In this document: positions 43,752 to 54,381 of the stretch, piece by piece | Layout: every line of letters begins with the position of its first letter | How positions within the stretch are numbered: the first letter of the stretch is position 1 | Assembly: GCF_001748245.1 (NCBI RefSeq) | Contig: NZ_BDFO01000001.1 | Span: 1,783,345 to 1,847,344, forward strand | Direction of reading: 5' to 3' | DNA from: Oligoflexus tunisiensis | GTDB lineage: Bacteria; Bdellovibrionota_B; Oligoflexia; Oligoflexales; Oligoflexaceae | DNA length: 64,000 bases | Made by a program: the position numbers and the translations under genes | The notes under the pieces: generated by a model | What the model saw: the letters and a program-made list of their open reading frames with translations, nothing else | What the model was told of the DNA's origin: nothing | The model's database searches: none

Positions 43752-44816
43752 ATGATTAAAAAACTTGCGATCAATACACTATTATACCTGTTTTTGCCTT
43801 GGACCGCGTTCTCTGCTGTCAGGATCGACCTTGGTCAGGAGGAGAATCTTGTACTCCGATTCACAGGACCCGAAGCACAGAGATTGACCGAATTTCTGAA
43901 AGAGCGCTTTCGCCAGGAAATGGACTTCGGCGCGACTCGCTACCATGGCGAGAGGATGAGCCTGGCCTGCAGCGAGCACGAAGACTGCTACCTATGGCTA
44001 TCCCGCAAGGAATGGCTCCCTGGTGCGGATGACGGAGCGACCTCCACCGTACTGACTTTCACCCTGCCACTGAAGCAAACCACTTTGAGCGGCCGGCTCT
44101 CGCTGACGGCAGGGCCTGAGGACAAGAGCACGATTCAGTTGCAGCTGCAGGACCCTTATTACCCCGGCGCGTTTTCCTTTAAGCGGTCTTTGAACTGTCC
44201 TGTCGTCAAGGGTGTTAAGGAGCAGGCGCCCCTGCATGGAAATGGGGATTGCCGCCTGGAGCTCTCCAGCGCACCGGGAAAGGGTCGCCCGTATCCTCCT
44301 TCCGCTCAATTCGTCCATAATCTGGATAATATCGTGCTGAGTTTCCAGGGGCCCTGGGCGAGAAAACTGCTCGATTCCGCACCCGTCAGTGGAGTGGATC
44401 CCTATGATCCGGAGCGTATCCGGGCCCAGCTCGGCCCTGAGCTCTACTGTTGGAACCTGGACCCGCTCGGAACGAAGCCATTCCTGAATGATTCCTACGC
44501 ATGCCAGGTGAATCTTCGGCGACAGGACGGCGAAAATCCCCAATTTTCAGGGCAGGGCGCCATGAAAGGAAACAAGGATTTCGCCCTGATCCTCCAACCT
44601 GATTTCCGCAATGGAATTCTCAAGGATTTCGATCTCCATCTTCGCGCTGAAGGAAACGATCACACCATCACCCATTGCCCAAACTACGGGAAGAATGCAG
44701 GCTTTGGGCAGTGCACTGTCTTCTACGACATGAAAATTGATGTCGATCTGTACCCTATCGGCAATGCAGTTCAGGGTGTTGCTGTGGGATGGGGCGTTTC
44801 GAATCAAAAAAATTGA
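43752..44816 (+). CDS. Secreted protein of unknown function
   Basis: 354 residues; signal peptide MIKKLAINTLLYLFLPWTAFS. Two halves look related: FTGPEAQRLTEFLKER (about residues 38-53) and FQGPWARKLLDSAPVSG (about 198-214) each open a beta-rich domain with two to four cysteines, so it may be an internal duplication. Cysteines pair plausibly (SLACSEHEDCYLW; LYCWN ... YACQVN; HCPNYG ... QCTVFY). No family recognised. Periplasmic. AGAAAGGA precedes the start. Confidence 0.7.
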   Translation: MIKKLAINTLLYLFLPWTAFSAVRIDLGQEENLVLRFTGPEAQRLTEFLKERFRQEMDFGATRYHGERMSLACSEHEDCYLWLSRKEWLPGADDGATSTVLTFTLPLKQTTLSGRLSLTAGPEDKSTIQLQLQDPYYPGAFSFKRSLNCPVVKGVKEQAPLHGNGDCRLELSSAPGKGRPYPPSAQFVHNLDNIVLSFQGPWARKLLDSAPVSGVDPYDPERIRAQLGPELYCWNLDPLGTKPFLNDSYACQVNLRRQDGENPQFSGQGAMKGNKDFALILQPDFRNGILKDFDLHLRAEGNDHTITHCPNYGKNAGFGQCTVFYDMKIDVDLYPIGNAVQGVAVGWGVSNQKN

Positions 44817-44966
44817 TGGGCACAGAGTCCAGAGCTGATGCTATATCGTCCCTTGGTGTTTCATGGGCTTCGCCAGAATTTGTTTTTCTTGACGTTGTTC
44901 ATCGCTATAATATTCTTTTAGGGTACTCATCAGGTCAAAGAGGCCATGATAACCAGGTAGGAAGAT

Positions 44967-45692
44967 ATGGGAAGAAAGTCTGCTAAAATAGCCGTGCGCA
45001 AGGGTGCTGCTGATAAGGCTCGGGGACAAATTTTCACTCGAGCCCTCAAAGATGTTTTTAAGGCATCCAAGGGTGGAAGTGGGGATCTCGCCAACAATTT
45101 TCTGCTTCGAGTCGCGGTCGAGCGCGCCAAAAAACTGAATGTTCCCAAAGAGAATATCGAGAAAGCGATAAAAAAAGGACAAGGTTCCGATGGCGTAGGC
45201 TTTGAAGACGTCTGCTATGAGGGCTATGGACCGGGTGGTGTGGCCATATTTGTTGAAACATCAACGGATAATCCAACGCGGACAGTCGGCAATGTGCGCA
45301 GCTATTTCCGCAAATATGACGGCTCGCTCGGAACCACGGGCTCACTGGAGTTTGTGTTCAGCCGTATTGCTTTATTCGTCATCCCGAAAGAAGCGGTTCG
45401 TTCTGAAGATGACTTTACACTGGCGATGATTGATGGCGGAGCGGAAGAAATCGAACTTATCGATGATCATTACGAAGTCTCCGGTCATATGTCAGAATTT
45501 GGTTCCATTCAGGATAAGCTCATGCAGCTGGGCATCACTCCTGACGAAGCCTCTCTCGTTAGAATTCCTCTCACCAAAAAAGAACTCACCGATGAAAGTG
45601 CGCTGGTAAAACTGGAAAATCTTATTGATGTTCTTTCAGAAGATGACGATGTCGTCACTGTGTATCACAATCTTCTGGATAAAGAGGATTAG
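44967..45692 (+). CDS. YebC/PmpR family protein
   Basis: 241 residues, full family length. Starts MGRKSAKIAVRKGAADKARGQIFTRALKD, the YebC N-terminus with some divergence in the first basic block, and continues with the LLRVAVERAKKLNVPKENIEKAIKKG helix and the GGVAIFVET-TDNPTRT block. Bacterial YebC proteins bind DNA or, as shown for related members, aid the translating ribosome at difficult sequences. Cytosolic. It is convergent with the MCP gene; a hairpin lies between. Confidence 0.93.
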   Translation: MGRKSAKIAVRKGAADKARGQIFTRALKDVFKASKGGSGDLANNFLLRVAVERAKKLNVPKENIEKAIKKGQGSDGVGFEDVCYEGYGPGGVAIFVETSTDNPTRTVGNVRSYFRKYDGSLGTTGSLEFVFSRIALFVIPKEAVRSEDDFTLAMIDGGAEEIELIDDHYEVSGHMSEFGSIQDKLMQLGITPDEASLVRIPLTKKELTDESALVKLENLIDVLSEDDDVVTVYHNLLDKED

Positions 45693-45731
45693 AGAGGCTC
45701 TGTGATTGGCTAGGTGGACCCGTTTAAAGGC

Positions 45732-45749
45732 TGCGGGCAGAAGCCCGCA
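45732..45749. terminator. Bidirectional hairpin between yebC-like gene and MCP gene
   Basis: TGCGGGC-AGAA-GCCCGCA, a perfect 7-bp stem with a tetraloop, 40 bp after the YebC stop and 19 bp from the MCP stop. No T-run. Confidence 0.5.
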
Positions 45750-45767
45750 ACTGGAAGATGGAATTAA

Positions 45768-47834
45768 TTAGAAACCAATAACTTCTTTCTCATCATTGGA
45801 ATCCAATGGTAGTTTTTTCTCTGCTTCACGATCCATGTTCCGCTTAAGATCGGACTTCTGTCCCATCGCAGGTTTCATGCGGCGGTCACCATTGAAGTTC
45901 AGAACTTTTTTCTGCGCTGCAGGACGGGCCATAGCATGTTGGACGGGACGCGTGACAGATTCGGCCGTGCCAGCAGCCTGGGCTACTCCCACCAAAGCTT
46001 CAAGATTGCGTACCAACTGCAGAAGCTGATCCGCCTGGGCGTTGAGTTCTTCCGAGGCCGCTGCCGATTCCTCGGCTGCCGAGGAATTCTGCTGCGTGAC
46101 GGAATCGAGCTGGGCGACAGCCTGGTTGATCTGGCCAATACCCTGACTCTGCTCTTTGCTGGATGCCGCAATTTCGGCGATCAGCCCGGCGACTTTTTGC
46201 GAACTGCTGATAACAGTTTCCAGGGCTTTCGCGGTATCCTGGGCCACACCCACACCGCGTTCGGAATTTTTTACCGACTGTTCGATCAGCGTTCCGGTAT
46301 TGCGAGCAGCCTCACTGGCCCTTTGCGCCAGGTTTCCAACCTCATCCGCGACCACCGCGAACCCGCGGCCTGCATCACCGGCACGCGCTGCTTCCACGGC
46401 CGCATTGAGGGCCAAAAGATTGGTTTGGAACGCAATTTCATCGATAGTCTTGACAATCTTGGCTGTTTCATCCGAAGAGCTTTTGATCTCTTCGATGGCT
46501 TTGACCAGGCGATTCATCGATTCCTGACACTGGTTGATGAGTTCGCCCGACTTCATCATGAGGCTATTCACTTCCTGGGCATTGTTGTTATTTTGCTGCG
46601 TCATCGAAGCCATTTCTTCCAAGGAACTTGAGGTTTCTTCGAGTGAAGAGGCCTGCTCATTGGCACCTTCCGCCAAGGCTTGTGAGGCGTTCGATACCTG
46701 GGTCGAAGCCGACGACACCTGCTGGGATCCGTCGCTCAGACTGTTCATGATGGAACGCAGGGTGGCGCTGGCTCCTTCCAGCTCCTCTGTGCTGCACTTT
46801 CTCAGCCCTCCGAATACCTGCTTCAGAACTTTGGTCACACCCTGGACCACGAGGTAGCCAAAAACAAGGCCAAAAAGAATGCCAGCCACACTCATCAAGA
46901 CCATCAGCAGGAATGCAGAGTCAAAGTTCTGCCTGGCCTCTGCCTTGACATTCTTCATCATCTCGCGGTTCCTATCAATAATCTCTATGAGGGCAGCTTC
47001 TGCAGCGTCTATCGCCTGGCGTCCTTGTCCTACGGATAAGGTAAAGGCTTTGGAATTGGTATTTTCCCGCGATAGTTTTCGAACCCCTTGCTGAACTTTG
47101 ATGAACCCGGCCCAATCGCGCTCAAATTCCTCGACGAGGCGGCGCTCTTCTCCCGTAATACCGCTGTTGAGCTGCTTGAGCTTTTGTTCAATGACATTAG
47201 CGAGTCGATCCGTCTCGGCTTCAAAATGCTCAATGCGTTCCATCGTCGTCTCAAGGATGATATTTTTCTCCCCCTGACGAAGGGCGAAAGCGTCCGCGAG
47301 GATATCGGTCGCGAGAAGGGCCTGGTCGCCTTTAGCGATCTTGATGTAGTCACGAAGCACCCTTTCGGAACGACGAAACGCCTCGCGGCCAGCCGAAGAT
47401 GACATGTCGCGGGCCTTGATATTGGAATTGGCTTGGGCCAGCTCCAAGACCTTCTCGTGAACGGTAACAAACTCAGCAAATTTCTTATCGAAATTCTCGA
47501 GTTGCCGCCGACCTACTTCCGAAACCAAACGCTTCATTTCATCTTCTCTTCGCGCAAGGCTTTCGCGAATCTCCTTGGCCCTTGTTACCCAGCGTTGCAT
47601 TTGCTCCTCGGATTCGGAGAGCATGACGTTTTTTTCAGCACGATGAATCGCGGTCAGTTCCTGATTCATGATGCGAGCAAGCTCGACGCGGCGTGCCGTC
47701 TTCTCTATGACTTCGGTGAGACGATCATTCATATCAGAAAGTTTAATTAAACCCAGGGATCCAACCATCAGCGTGACGATGGATAGAATGCCGATAACCA
47801 GATACAATTTTGCGCCTAAACTCATATTTCTCAC
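45768..47834 (-). CDS. Methyl-accepting chemotaxis protein
   Basis: 688 residues. TM1 about 8-30, a long four-helix-bundle-like periplasmic domain (about 35-300), TM2 about 305-335, a HAMP-like stretch, then the signalling coiled coil with the tip [22 protein letters not shown] and [12 protein letters not shown]. Glu/Gln-rich methylation helices flank the tip. The C-terminal 70 residues are a charged, disordered tail without a terminal CheR-binding pentapeptide of the NWETF type (it ends EKEVIGF). Starts 15 bp after the cheW-like gene, so the pair is an operon. With the adjacent cheA broken, its kinase must be elsewhere. Confidence 0.93.
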   Translation of the reverse strand: MRNMSLGAKLYLVIGILSIVTLMVGSLGLIKLSDMNDRLTEVIEKTARRVELARIMNQELTAIHRAEKNVMLSESEEQMQRWVTRAKEIRESLARREDEMKRLVSEVGRRQLENFDKKFAEFVTVHEKVLELAQANSNIKARDMSSSAGREAFRRSERVLRDYIKIAKGDQALLATDILADAFALRQGEKNIILETTMERIEHFEAETDRLANVIEQKLKQLNSGITGEERRLVEEFERDWAGFIKVQQGVRKLSRENTNSKAFTLSVGQGRQAIDAAEAALIEIIDRNREMMKNVKAEARQNFDSAFLLMVLMSVAGILFGLVFGYLVVQGVTKVLKQVFGGLRKCSTEELEGASATLRSIMNSLSDGSQQVSSASTQVSNASQALAEGANEQASSLEETSSSLEEMASMTQQNNNNAQEVNSLMMKSGELINQCQESMNRLVKAIEEIKSSSDETAKIVKTIDEIAFQTNLLALNAAVEAARAGDAGRGFAVVADEVGNLAQRASEAARNTGTLIEQSVKNSERGVGVAQDTAKALETVISSSQKVAGLIAEIAASSKEQSQGIGQINQAVAQLDSVTQQNSSAAEESAAASEELNAQADQLLQLVRNLEALVGVAQAAGTAESVTRPVQHAMARPAAQKKVLNFNGDRRMKPAMGQKSDLKRNMDREAEKKLPLDSNDEKEVIGF

Positions 47835-47849
47835 GGGAATTTTCCTTTT

Positions 47850-48392
47850 TCATGTTCCAGTTTTGGATTGCATGCCTTTGACGTGATTCACCAACTCATC
47901 AATTTCATCGGCTGCCATTATTTTGGCGACGTCCAGCAGAACGACGACTTTGTTGTCACGTTTGCCAATGCCTAGAATATAGTCAGTTTCATGTTTGCCG
48001 CTAAAGCAAGGCGACTCTTCTATATCGTTGCTTTCAAAAGAAAGAACCTGAGCCACACGATCAACCACCACACCTGTCTCGATATTGCCGATATCGACGA
48101 CGATGATGCAGGTCACGTCGGTATCGTCACGGGCAGGCAGGCAGAATTTCTTGCGCAGATCGACGACAGGTATAATTTTTCCGCGTAGATTGATAATGCC
48201 TCGTATGAAGGCCGGTGACCTGGGTATATGTGTAATGTCGGTCATCCGTATGATTTCACGAACTGACAGGAGTTCGAAACCAAAGATCTCGTCATCAAGA
48301 CGAAACCCCAAATACTTCTGTCCCAAGGACTTTTGCGCGGAAAAAGTCCTCTTCTCGTCTTTGCCCTCCGGCTGATCCGGATCTTGTTGCAT
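47850..48392 (-). CDS. cheW: CheW-type chemotaxis coupling protein
   Basis: 180 residues from ATG 48392, with GGAGGAGAG directly upstream; the longer frame to 48692 has no ribosome binding site. A charged N-terminal extension of about 30 residues precedes the CheW fold: YLGFRLDDEIFGFELLSVREI, TDITHIPRSPAFIRGIINLRGKIIPVVDLR and GVVVDRVAQVL. It couples receptors to a CheA kinase. First gene of a pair with the MCP. Confidence 0.93.
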   Translation of the reverse strand: MQQDPDQPEGKDEKRTFSAQKSLGQKYLGFRLDDEIFGFELLSVREIIRMTDITHIPRSPAFIRGIINLRGKIIPVVDLRKKFCLPARDDTDVTCIIVVDIGNIETGVVVDRVAQVLSFESNDIEESPCFSGKHETDYILGIGKRDNKVVVLLDVAKIMAADEIDELVNHVKGMQSKTGT

Positions 48393-48629
48393 GCTCTCTC
48401 CTCCATAAAGGCACAACGTATCACCAACCATGGGACCTCTCGGACGCGCTTCGATTTTTATTAACAGCACGCGTCTGTTTTTTTTGAAACGAATTGTATG
48501 CGTGTTGTTTACTATGGACGCATGATGTCGATGAGTCGCGTGCGATGTGATGTTAATGAACAAATCAGCTAAAGAAATCGAAAGAGGAACCGAGGTAGCC
48601 ATGAGACGCGATTGCAGTGTGGAGACATC

Positions 48630-49797
48630 ATGGTGGCCGGGCAAGGGCTGAACCAAAGCAATGAACATGATGATGCAGCGTACTTGCGCCAAACATTTGT
48701 GGAAGAAGCTTCATCTTTGTTGGAAGCGTGTGAAGAGCCCTTGATGAGCCTGGAGCAGGCCGATCGACGGGTTGAAGCCTTGGCTGATATTTTTCGCGTC
48801 TATCATACAGTGAAGGGCTCGTCCTCATGTATGCTCACAGCGTTACGGCAGATCCGCAGTGACGCTGAAAGCGGCCCCGAACTGCGCAAATCTATGCAGT
48901 CAACGACCATGGGAAGCAGCTCCGCAAAGCCAGCAAATTTAGCGATAAAAATAGATTCGGCTCGCGTCAATGCCGTGATGGATATGGTTGGTGAACTGGT
49001 TGTTATCAAAAGCCAGATCGAAGCGAGTCTCAGCCGCAGATCTTTGGATCCAAGGCTCCGCACCTTGATCGCTCAGTTGGATAAGAACGTGAGGGAACTT
49101 CATGAGCGCATCCTGTCCATGCACATGATCTCCTTGCGTTCAATGGATGAGCGAATTGCCGATCCGCTCATGCATCTCTGCCGCAATGCTGTGGATCATG
49201 GCATTGAGAGTTCGGAAAAGCGAAAGGCGGCCAACAAGTGTCCGGAAGGAACCATCTCACTGAAAGCGTTTCGCAAAGGCGAATCCGTCTTGATCGAGGT
49301 CGCTGATGATGGTCATGGAATTGACAGGCAGGCTGTTATCAGGAGAGCCATCGATCGCAAATTGCTCGATCCTGATGCGAACACTGAGGTCCTGACGGAT
49401 CATGACATTCATAACTTTCTGTTCTCGCCTGGTTTTTCCACGGCAGACAAAGTCACCGATGTCAGTGGGCGTGGTGTGGGGCTGGACGTGGTGAAAGCCA
49501 ATATCATGGCCATCAGCGGACGCATAGAGATCAAATCAACGCCAGGTCTGGGAACACGGCTATCAACTGACGCGGATCAAGGACGTCCACTATGCCTTTA
49601 TACGTTTGGGTGATTATGTGGGCATGGAGCAGGACGCTCAAGGTTTAGTTATTCTGATCGAGGCTTTTGGCAGGAAGGTGGCTCTGCAGGTTGATCGGGT
49701 ATTGGGTAAGACCCAGGTGGTATGGAAGCCCATAGGCAGCACGGTGGGGTCGCTTGCAGGCCCCACGCTGCTGATAAGAACACCTGGATTCATCTGA
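48630..49797 (+). pseudogene. cheA: Decayed cheA histidine kinase
   Basis: From ATG 48630 (GGAG upstream) a recognisable Hpt start, IFRVYHTVKGSSS, ends abruptly; the rest of the Hpt and the P2 region are missing. The P3 helices run to LSMHMISLRS and join directly to MDERIADPLMHL, lacking the about 40 residues normally between. The HATPase (HLCRNAVDHGIE, DDGHGID, SGRGVGLDV) reaches GLGTR, then the frame changes and stops at 49613. A CheW-like P5 fragment continues in another frame (GLVILIEAFGRKVALQVDRVLGKTQ, 49606-49797), itself truncated. Several independent lesions argue for a pseudogene, divergent from the intact cheW-MCP pair. Confidence 0.8.
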
Positions 49798-49953
49798 ACT
49801 CAAGGTCTTCCCTCCTGCCGACCCATTTGGATCAGGGTGATAAAAGGTAAATTGAGTTAAGCCTACAAACGCGAAGTATTAGAAGCAAGACGATCGTCCC
49901 ATTCACGAATGTTAGATTTCTCATTCCCCATTGCTATGGAGGGAGTCAAAGTC

Positions 49954-50643
49954 ATGCGCCTGTTTTTAGAAGTGAGTGTTGTTGCTGCCCTATCTTTCGT
50001 TAATTTTCGTGCTTATGCGGGAAACGCTGAGGCCGTATATCACGATGCGTTGGAGACAAGCGAGAACCTTGTCGCCAATGAAACTATCATTATAGGCGAC
50101 AGCATCTTCGCCTTGAATGGTGTGATCAACAGCGAGCTTGAATCGCTCTCGTCCAAGGACATCGATTCGTATGCACGCAACGGTGCCGTCATGAGTGGAA
50201 TTGTCCGCCAGTATCAGCAATCGCGAGAGGCTGGCATTGCACGGACCGTGATTATGAATGGTGGAGGCAACGATGTTTTATCCAACATGGGAGCCTGCCG
50301 AGCGTTTAATCAAACCTGTATTGGCGTGATAGAGAAAGCCATAAGTCAAGGAATGGATCTTGTCGCTCAAATGGAGGAGGATGGAGTCGAAAGTGTTTTT
50401 TTCCTTGGCTACTATTACACAACCACCTTTGCTTCAGGCCTGGAGGAGGCCGTTGATTATGCCATGTCGCGTGTGCCGGCTATCTGTGCAAGCACCACGC
50501 TTCGTTGTGAAGTCATTGATACGCGAGAAGCCATGCAAGGTGCAGGGAATATAAGTTGGGATGGCATTCATCCGAGTCGTACCGGTTCCATTAAAATGGC
50601 TCGTCTGCTCTGGGAGAGAATGCAGGCGAATGGCATCGACTGA
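49954..50643 (+). CDS. Secreted SGNH/GDSL-type hydrolase
   Basis: 229 residues from ATG 49954 (GGAGGGAG about 9 nt upstream), signal peptide of about 23 residues. Block I IIIGDSIF (nucleophile Ser), block III GGGNDV (Asn) and block V DGIHPS (Asp, His) are all present. Such enzymes remove acyl or acetyl esters from polysaccharides or lipids. It lies 310 bp upstream of the GH9 gene on the same strand, but a hairpin intervenes; a joint role in plant-polymer breakdown is possible. Confidence 0.88.
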   Translation: MRLFLEVSVVAALSFVNFRAYAGNAEAVYHDALETSENLVANETIIIGDSIFALNGVINSELESLSSKDIDSYARNGAVMSGIVRQYQQSREAGIARTVIMNGGGNDVLSNMGACRAFNQTCIGVIEKAISQGMDLVAQMEEDGVESVFFLGYYYTTTFASGLEEAVDYAMSRVPAICASTTLRCEVIDTREAMQGAGNISWDGIHPSRTGSIKMARLLWERMQANGID

Positions 50644-50671
50644 GTCTTCCGAAGGTGCAATTTTTCCAGTG

Positions 50672-50704
50672 GCCTCAGGATTGGTTTCGGCCAAGGCCTG
50701 AGGC
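50672..50704 (+). terminator. Hairpin after SGNH hydrolase gene
   Basis: GCCTCAGG (50672-50679) pairs with CCTGAGGC (50697-50704); inside, TTGG pairs with CCAA around a short loop. Located 28 bp after the stop codon. Confidence 0.5.
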
Positions 50705-50953
50705 AAGCCCGAACCCTTGTCCAGGTTTGAATTGTCCGCCCGCTACCCAAGCATCCTCCGTCTCATACTTTGCCTTCCACCATCTTTTCTGTCCGTTTTC
50801 GGCAACGGCGGTCTTTGCCGACAGCTTTTCCTTGAGCACAAAGAGGTTGACGGCTTCGATCGAGGGAACTAAAAGGCAAGGGATGCATCGTTCCGCGACT
50901 GGCCAGTCGATTCTCATACAAATTCCATGAAATCCAGTTTGAGGGAGAAGATT

Positions 50954-53224
50954 GTGAAAAACAAGCTATTCGAACTCCTGAGCGTCGGCGTGATAACTCT
51001 GTGTCCCCTGGTCACCACCGGGCCGTCCTTGGCCGGATCACCCTTGCGAGAACAGCCGCCGGTTCCACCGGAAGAGGCGCGTGCCCATGTCGTGGTTGTT
51101 AACCAGGACTGGATCCAACTGATCCTTCCCGAGAAGGAGTATCGCGCGGCCGAGGCGGCTCAGAATTCCAAGTATCGTCTCTTCAGTAGCGAGGACGGTG
51201 ATTTTAAAAGCGGCGTTACGCCAGTGCTCGTGCAGCGACGTCATTGGCCGGAAAATGCACCCTGGTCTGACGATGAAAAGTTCGGGGACAACGCCAGGAT
51301 CCAGGTCATGTATAGGATCTACCTGAAGTTGCCGCGTCCTCTGAAAGAAGGGAAAGCCTATAGACTGGCCGTGGATGAGAGCGTGAACGTCGGCACTTCC
51401 TTTGAGTTTCGTTGGGATGGAACGAAACCGAACGAAGTGATTCATGTGAATCAGGTGGCCTATGGCACGAAGGAGTCGAAGATTGCCTATCTTTCGGCCT
51501 GGACCGGTCAGGGTACGGTGGATTTCTCCGGTGCCGGCAAGTTTCACCTTATTGACGAAGCGAGCGGTCGCGCGGTCTTCGAGGGCAAAGTCCACCTCGA
51601 TGTCACGGCGGATCAGGAACCCTGGTCGCGAAGTCATGTCTATTCGCTGGATTTTACCTCCTTTCATCAGCCTGGACATTATCATCTGTACGTGCCTGGC
51701 GTCGGCTCGTCCTTCTCTTTCCGTATCAGCTCCACGGCCTACAATGAAATTGGCTACACGCTGATCCGTGGCCTCCTGCACCAGCGGGATGGCCAGCATG
51801 GTTTGAATGCAGACGTCACGCATTGGAATCGCCCAGCGGCTCATCTTGATGATGCCATTATCGAGAGCACAGGGAAGCGGGCGGACCTCACCGGCGGCCA
51901 CATGGATGCCGGTGATCGCGGCAAGTACCCTCACAACACGGCGGATGTCTCGGCCTCACTTCTTATGGCGATGAAACTCTTTCCGAATGAAGTGGAGACG
52001 CTCGGCGAATCCCTGGAGATCCCCGAGTCGGGGAATGGGATTCCCGATCTTTTGGATGAGGCCCTTTATGAACTTGATTTCCTATACAAGGTTGTGATGA
52101 ACACGCCGAAGGATGGCACCGTTCCCTTTTACCTGCGCCCGCAGAAGCAGGACGGTTCCGGAGGCTATGAGCAGGGCCAACCTCTGGAGGGCAAGCCGAG
52201 TCGCAAGCTCTACGATCAGACCATGGGTCCCAATCGCGCGGAAACTCTTTACACAGCCGGCGTGCTGGCGATGGCTTATAACACGCCTCTCGTTCAGAAA
52301 TATGCACCAGAAAAGGCCAAAGCCTATCTGAATGCGGCGAAGCGTGCGTTCCAGGGTTTTCAGAAGCATCACCAGGATGCGGGGTATTTTAAGGACGCCG
52401 GCTGGTATGATCCCTGGACGGAGGGACCAACGCAATGGGCTGATGAAATGCTCGTCGCCGCCACCAATCTTCTCGTGGCAACAGGGGACGCGTCGTATGC
52501 AGGCGCGCTTAAGGGAGCCCTGCCCGCGGATCTGAAAAAGGTGAAGCGTTGGAGCTGGTCGCTGACTGGCCCCTGGCTGGCGGCTTACGTTTCGATGTTT
52601 ACCGCTTCCGAAGGGCTTCTTGACAAGGCCTCACCGGGCTTGAGAAAACGGGCTTATGATGCTCTGGTGGATTGGGGGGACACCACGCTCGGACACAGTG
52701 GAAAACCCTATGCGGCTCCTTTCGGGGCTCCGCTGCCGCGCTTTGTCCAAAACAATGTCGGCTGGTATTTCAGCGGCGATGCCATCGCCTTTCCGGCCAT
52801 GGTAGCCTATGGTGTGACCCACGATCCGAAGTATCGCGACGTGATCGTTAAAACCTGGAACTATCTCCTCGGCTCGAACCCGCTCAGTCGCACTTTCATT
52901 ACCGGCCTTGGTCATCCGCAGCGCCGGCCTCGTTGGATGGTTCATGAGATCGGCCTCTACCAGTGGCAGCGTTATAAATCCGGCGATCCCCAAGGCTGGG
53001 CCGAGATTATGCCCGGGATTCCGAGTGCGGATATTCAGAACGGGGACTTTGATGGGTATCTGGACACGAGTTGGAACAAGGCGCGAAAGAACAAAAAGTA
53101 TCCGGCCTCGTCTTCCTATCCGGCTCTCTATCGTTATCACGATAGCTGGACGGTCAAAAATGAATTCACAATCGATCGCCTGGCACGCGGGGCGGTATCG
53201 ATTATCCCGCTGGTAGCGAACTAG
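50954..53224 (+). CDS. GH9 family glucanase with N-terminal Ig-like domain
   Basis: 756 residues from GTG 50954, which follows GAGGGAGAAG and opens a signal peptide (KNKLFELLSVGVITLCPLVTTGPSLAG); an ATG at 50927 would add nine residues with no ribosome binding site. Region 1: an extra beta-rich domain (about 45-160). Region 2: CelD_N-type Ig-like domain (about 165-260, IHVNQVAYGTKESKIAYLS). Region 3: the (alpha/alpha)6 GH9 catalytic domain with GGHMDAGDRGKY (the two Asp that activate water) and, at the C-terminus, YHDSWTVKNEFTIDRLA carrying the general acid Glu. Hydrolyses beta-1,4-glucans outside the cell. No CBM or anchoring module. A short AGGCAA/TTGCCT repeat follows the stop. Confidence 0.93.
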   Translation: MKNKLFELLSVGVITLCPLVTTGPSLAGSPLREQPPVPPEEARAHVVVVNQDWIQLILPEKEYRAAEAAQNSKYRLFSSEDGDFKSGVTPVLVQRRHWPENAPWSDDEKFGDNARIQVMYRIYLKLPRPLKEGKAYRLAVDESVNVGTSFEFRWDGTKPNEVIHVNQVAYGTKESKIAYLSAWTGQGTVDFSGAGKFHLIDEASGRAVFEGKVHLDVTADQEPWSRSHVYSLDFTSFHQPGHYHLYVPGVGSSFSFRISSTAYNEIGYTLIRGLLHQRDGQHGLNADVTHWNRPAAHLDDAIIESTGKRADLTGGHMDAGDRGKYPHNTADVSASLLMAMKLFPNEVETLGESLEIPESGNGIPDLLDEALYELDFLYKVVMNTPKDGTVPFYLRPQKQDGSGGYEQGQPLEGKPSRKLYDQTMGPNRAETLYTAGVLAMAYNTPLVQKYAPEKAKAYLNAAKRAFQGFQKHHQDAGYFKDAGWYDPWTEGPTQWADEMLVAATNLLVATGDASYAGALKGALPADLKKVKRWSWSLTGPWLAAYVSMFTASEGLLDKASPGLRKRAYDALVDWGDTTLGHSGKPYAAPFGAPLPRFVQNNVGWYFSGDAIAFPAMVAYGVTHDPKYRDVIVKTWNYLLGSNPLSRTFITGLGHPQRRPRWMVHEIGLYQWQRYKSGDPQGWAEIMPGIPSADIQNGDFDGYLDTSWNKARKNKKYPASSSYPALYRYHDSWTVKNEFTIDRLARGAVSIIPLVAN

Positions 53225-53246
53225 GCAAGCTCTGTTGCCTGCCTGT

Positions 53247-54143
53247 TCATTTCAAATGCTTTTTCAGGAAATCCACGGTGCGCGACCAAGCCAATTTCGC
53301 AGCCTTCTCATCGTACCTGGGTGTCGTATCATTGTGGAAGCCGTGCTGCGCACCCTCATAAGTATAATGGGTGTAATCGACTTTATTCGCCTTGAGTGCC
53401 TCTTCGTAAGCGGGCCACCCTTTCATGATGCGTTCATCGAGCGAGGCATCGTGGATCAGGAGGGCCGCTCGGATCTTCGCCACATCCTGGCTCGCCGGCT
53501 GGGACCCATAGAACGGCACAGCAGCCTGGAGATCGGCTCCCATACGGACGGCCAGAGTATTGGCGATCTTGCCACCAAAGCAGAAGCCGACGACACCCAG
53601 TTTCCCATTGGAATCCGAGCGGGCTTTCAACCAGCGGGCTGCAGCCTCGAAGTCCGCCGTCATCTTCCCTTCATCGACTTTCTTGAAGAGCTCACGGCCT
53701 TTGTCTTCATCCCCCGGATAGCCTCCGACGCTTGTCAGTCCATCAGGAGCATAGGCGATGAAGCCCTCAACGGCGAAGCGTCGTGTTACGTCTTCAATAT
53801 AAGGATTCAGACCGCGGTTTTCATGCACCACGAGGACAACGGGCAGCTTCCCGGATTTTGGTTCGGCCGGCCGTGCCAGGTAACCCGTGATTTTGCCATT
53901 TCCCTGGGGAGAATCCACTGTCACCGTTTCACCTTTAATGCGTTTGTCATTCTTTTCAACTTGAATGGCCCAGGCATAATGAGGACGGAGACTCTCCCAC
54001 AAGGCAGCGATCGTAAGCCCACCAATTGCGAATTTTTGAGCATGCGAAAAAAAGGTTCGTCTATCGATATCACCATGCACGAACTGGTCGAAAAGATTCC
54101 AAAGCTCCTGTGGATATTCCCGCGAGTTTTTGCGTTCTGTCAT
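53247..54143 (-). CDS. Dienelactone hydrolase family protein
   Basis: 298 residues. N-terminal extension with DRRTFFSHAQKFAIGGLTIAALW, which resembles a twin-arginine-type signal or a membrane anchor. Alpha/beta-hydrolase domain: HENRG (E108), VVGFCFGGK with nucleophile C188, IHDASLDER (Asp region) and AQHGFHND (His). The C-D-H triad is the mark of dienelactone hydrolases, which open lactones and related esters; many homologues have unknown substrates. AGAGGAGA precedes the ATG. Convergent with GH9. Confidence 0.9.
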   Translation of the reverse strand: MTERKNSREYPQELWNLFDQFVHGDIDRRTFFSHAQKFAIGGLTIAALWESLRPHYAWAIQVEKNDKRIKGETVTVDSPQGNGKITGYLARPAEPKSGKLPVVLVVHENRGLNPYIEDVTRRFAVEGFIAYAPDGLTSVGGYPGDEDKGRELFKKVDEGKMTADFEAAARWLKARSDSNGKLGVVGFCFGGKIANTLAVRMGADLQAAVPFYGSQPASQDVAKIRAALLIHDASLDERIMKGWPAYEEALKANKVDYTHYTYEGAQHGFHNDTTPRYDEKAAKLAWSRTVDFLKKHLK

Positions 54144-54381
54144 GGCTGGTCTCCTCTTTATGCTGAGTTATAAAACCGGCCTGCCCGGTTCACAAGCGGA
54201 AAAGCCGGGAGTGGGTTTGGATGATTCTGGAGTCTGGGTAATCTTATGAGGCGAGTGTCGTGCGTCAAGGTAGAGGGGTCTTGCGCGATCCCGTCACGTA
54301 TCAGCCGTGATCTCGTTTCGGCATGAACCAGGCAAAGCCTGGATTTCATGTTTCAACCTTTCAGGGATCGTTTGCAAGAGG

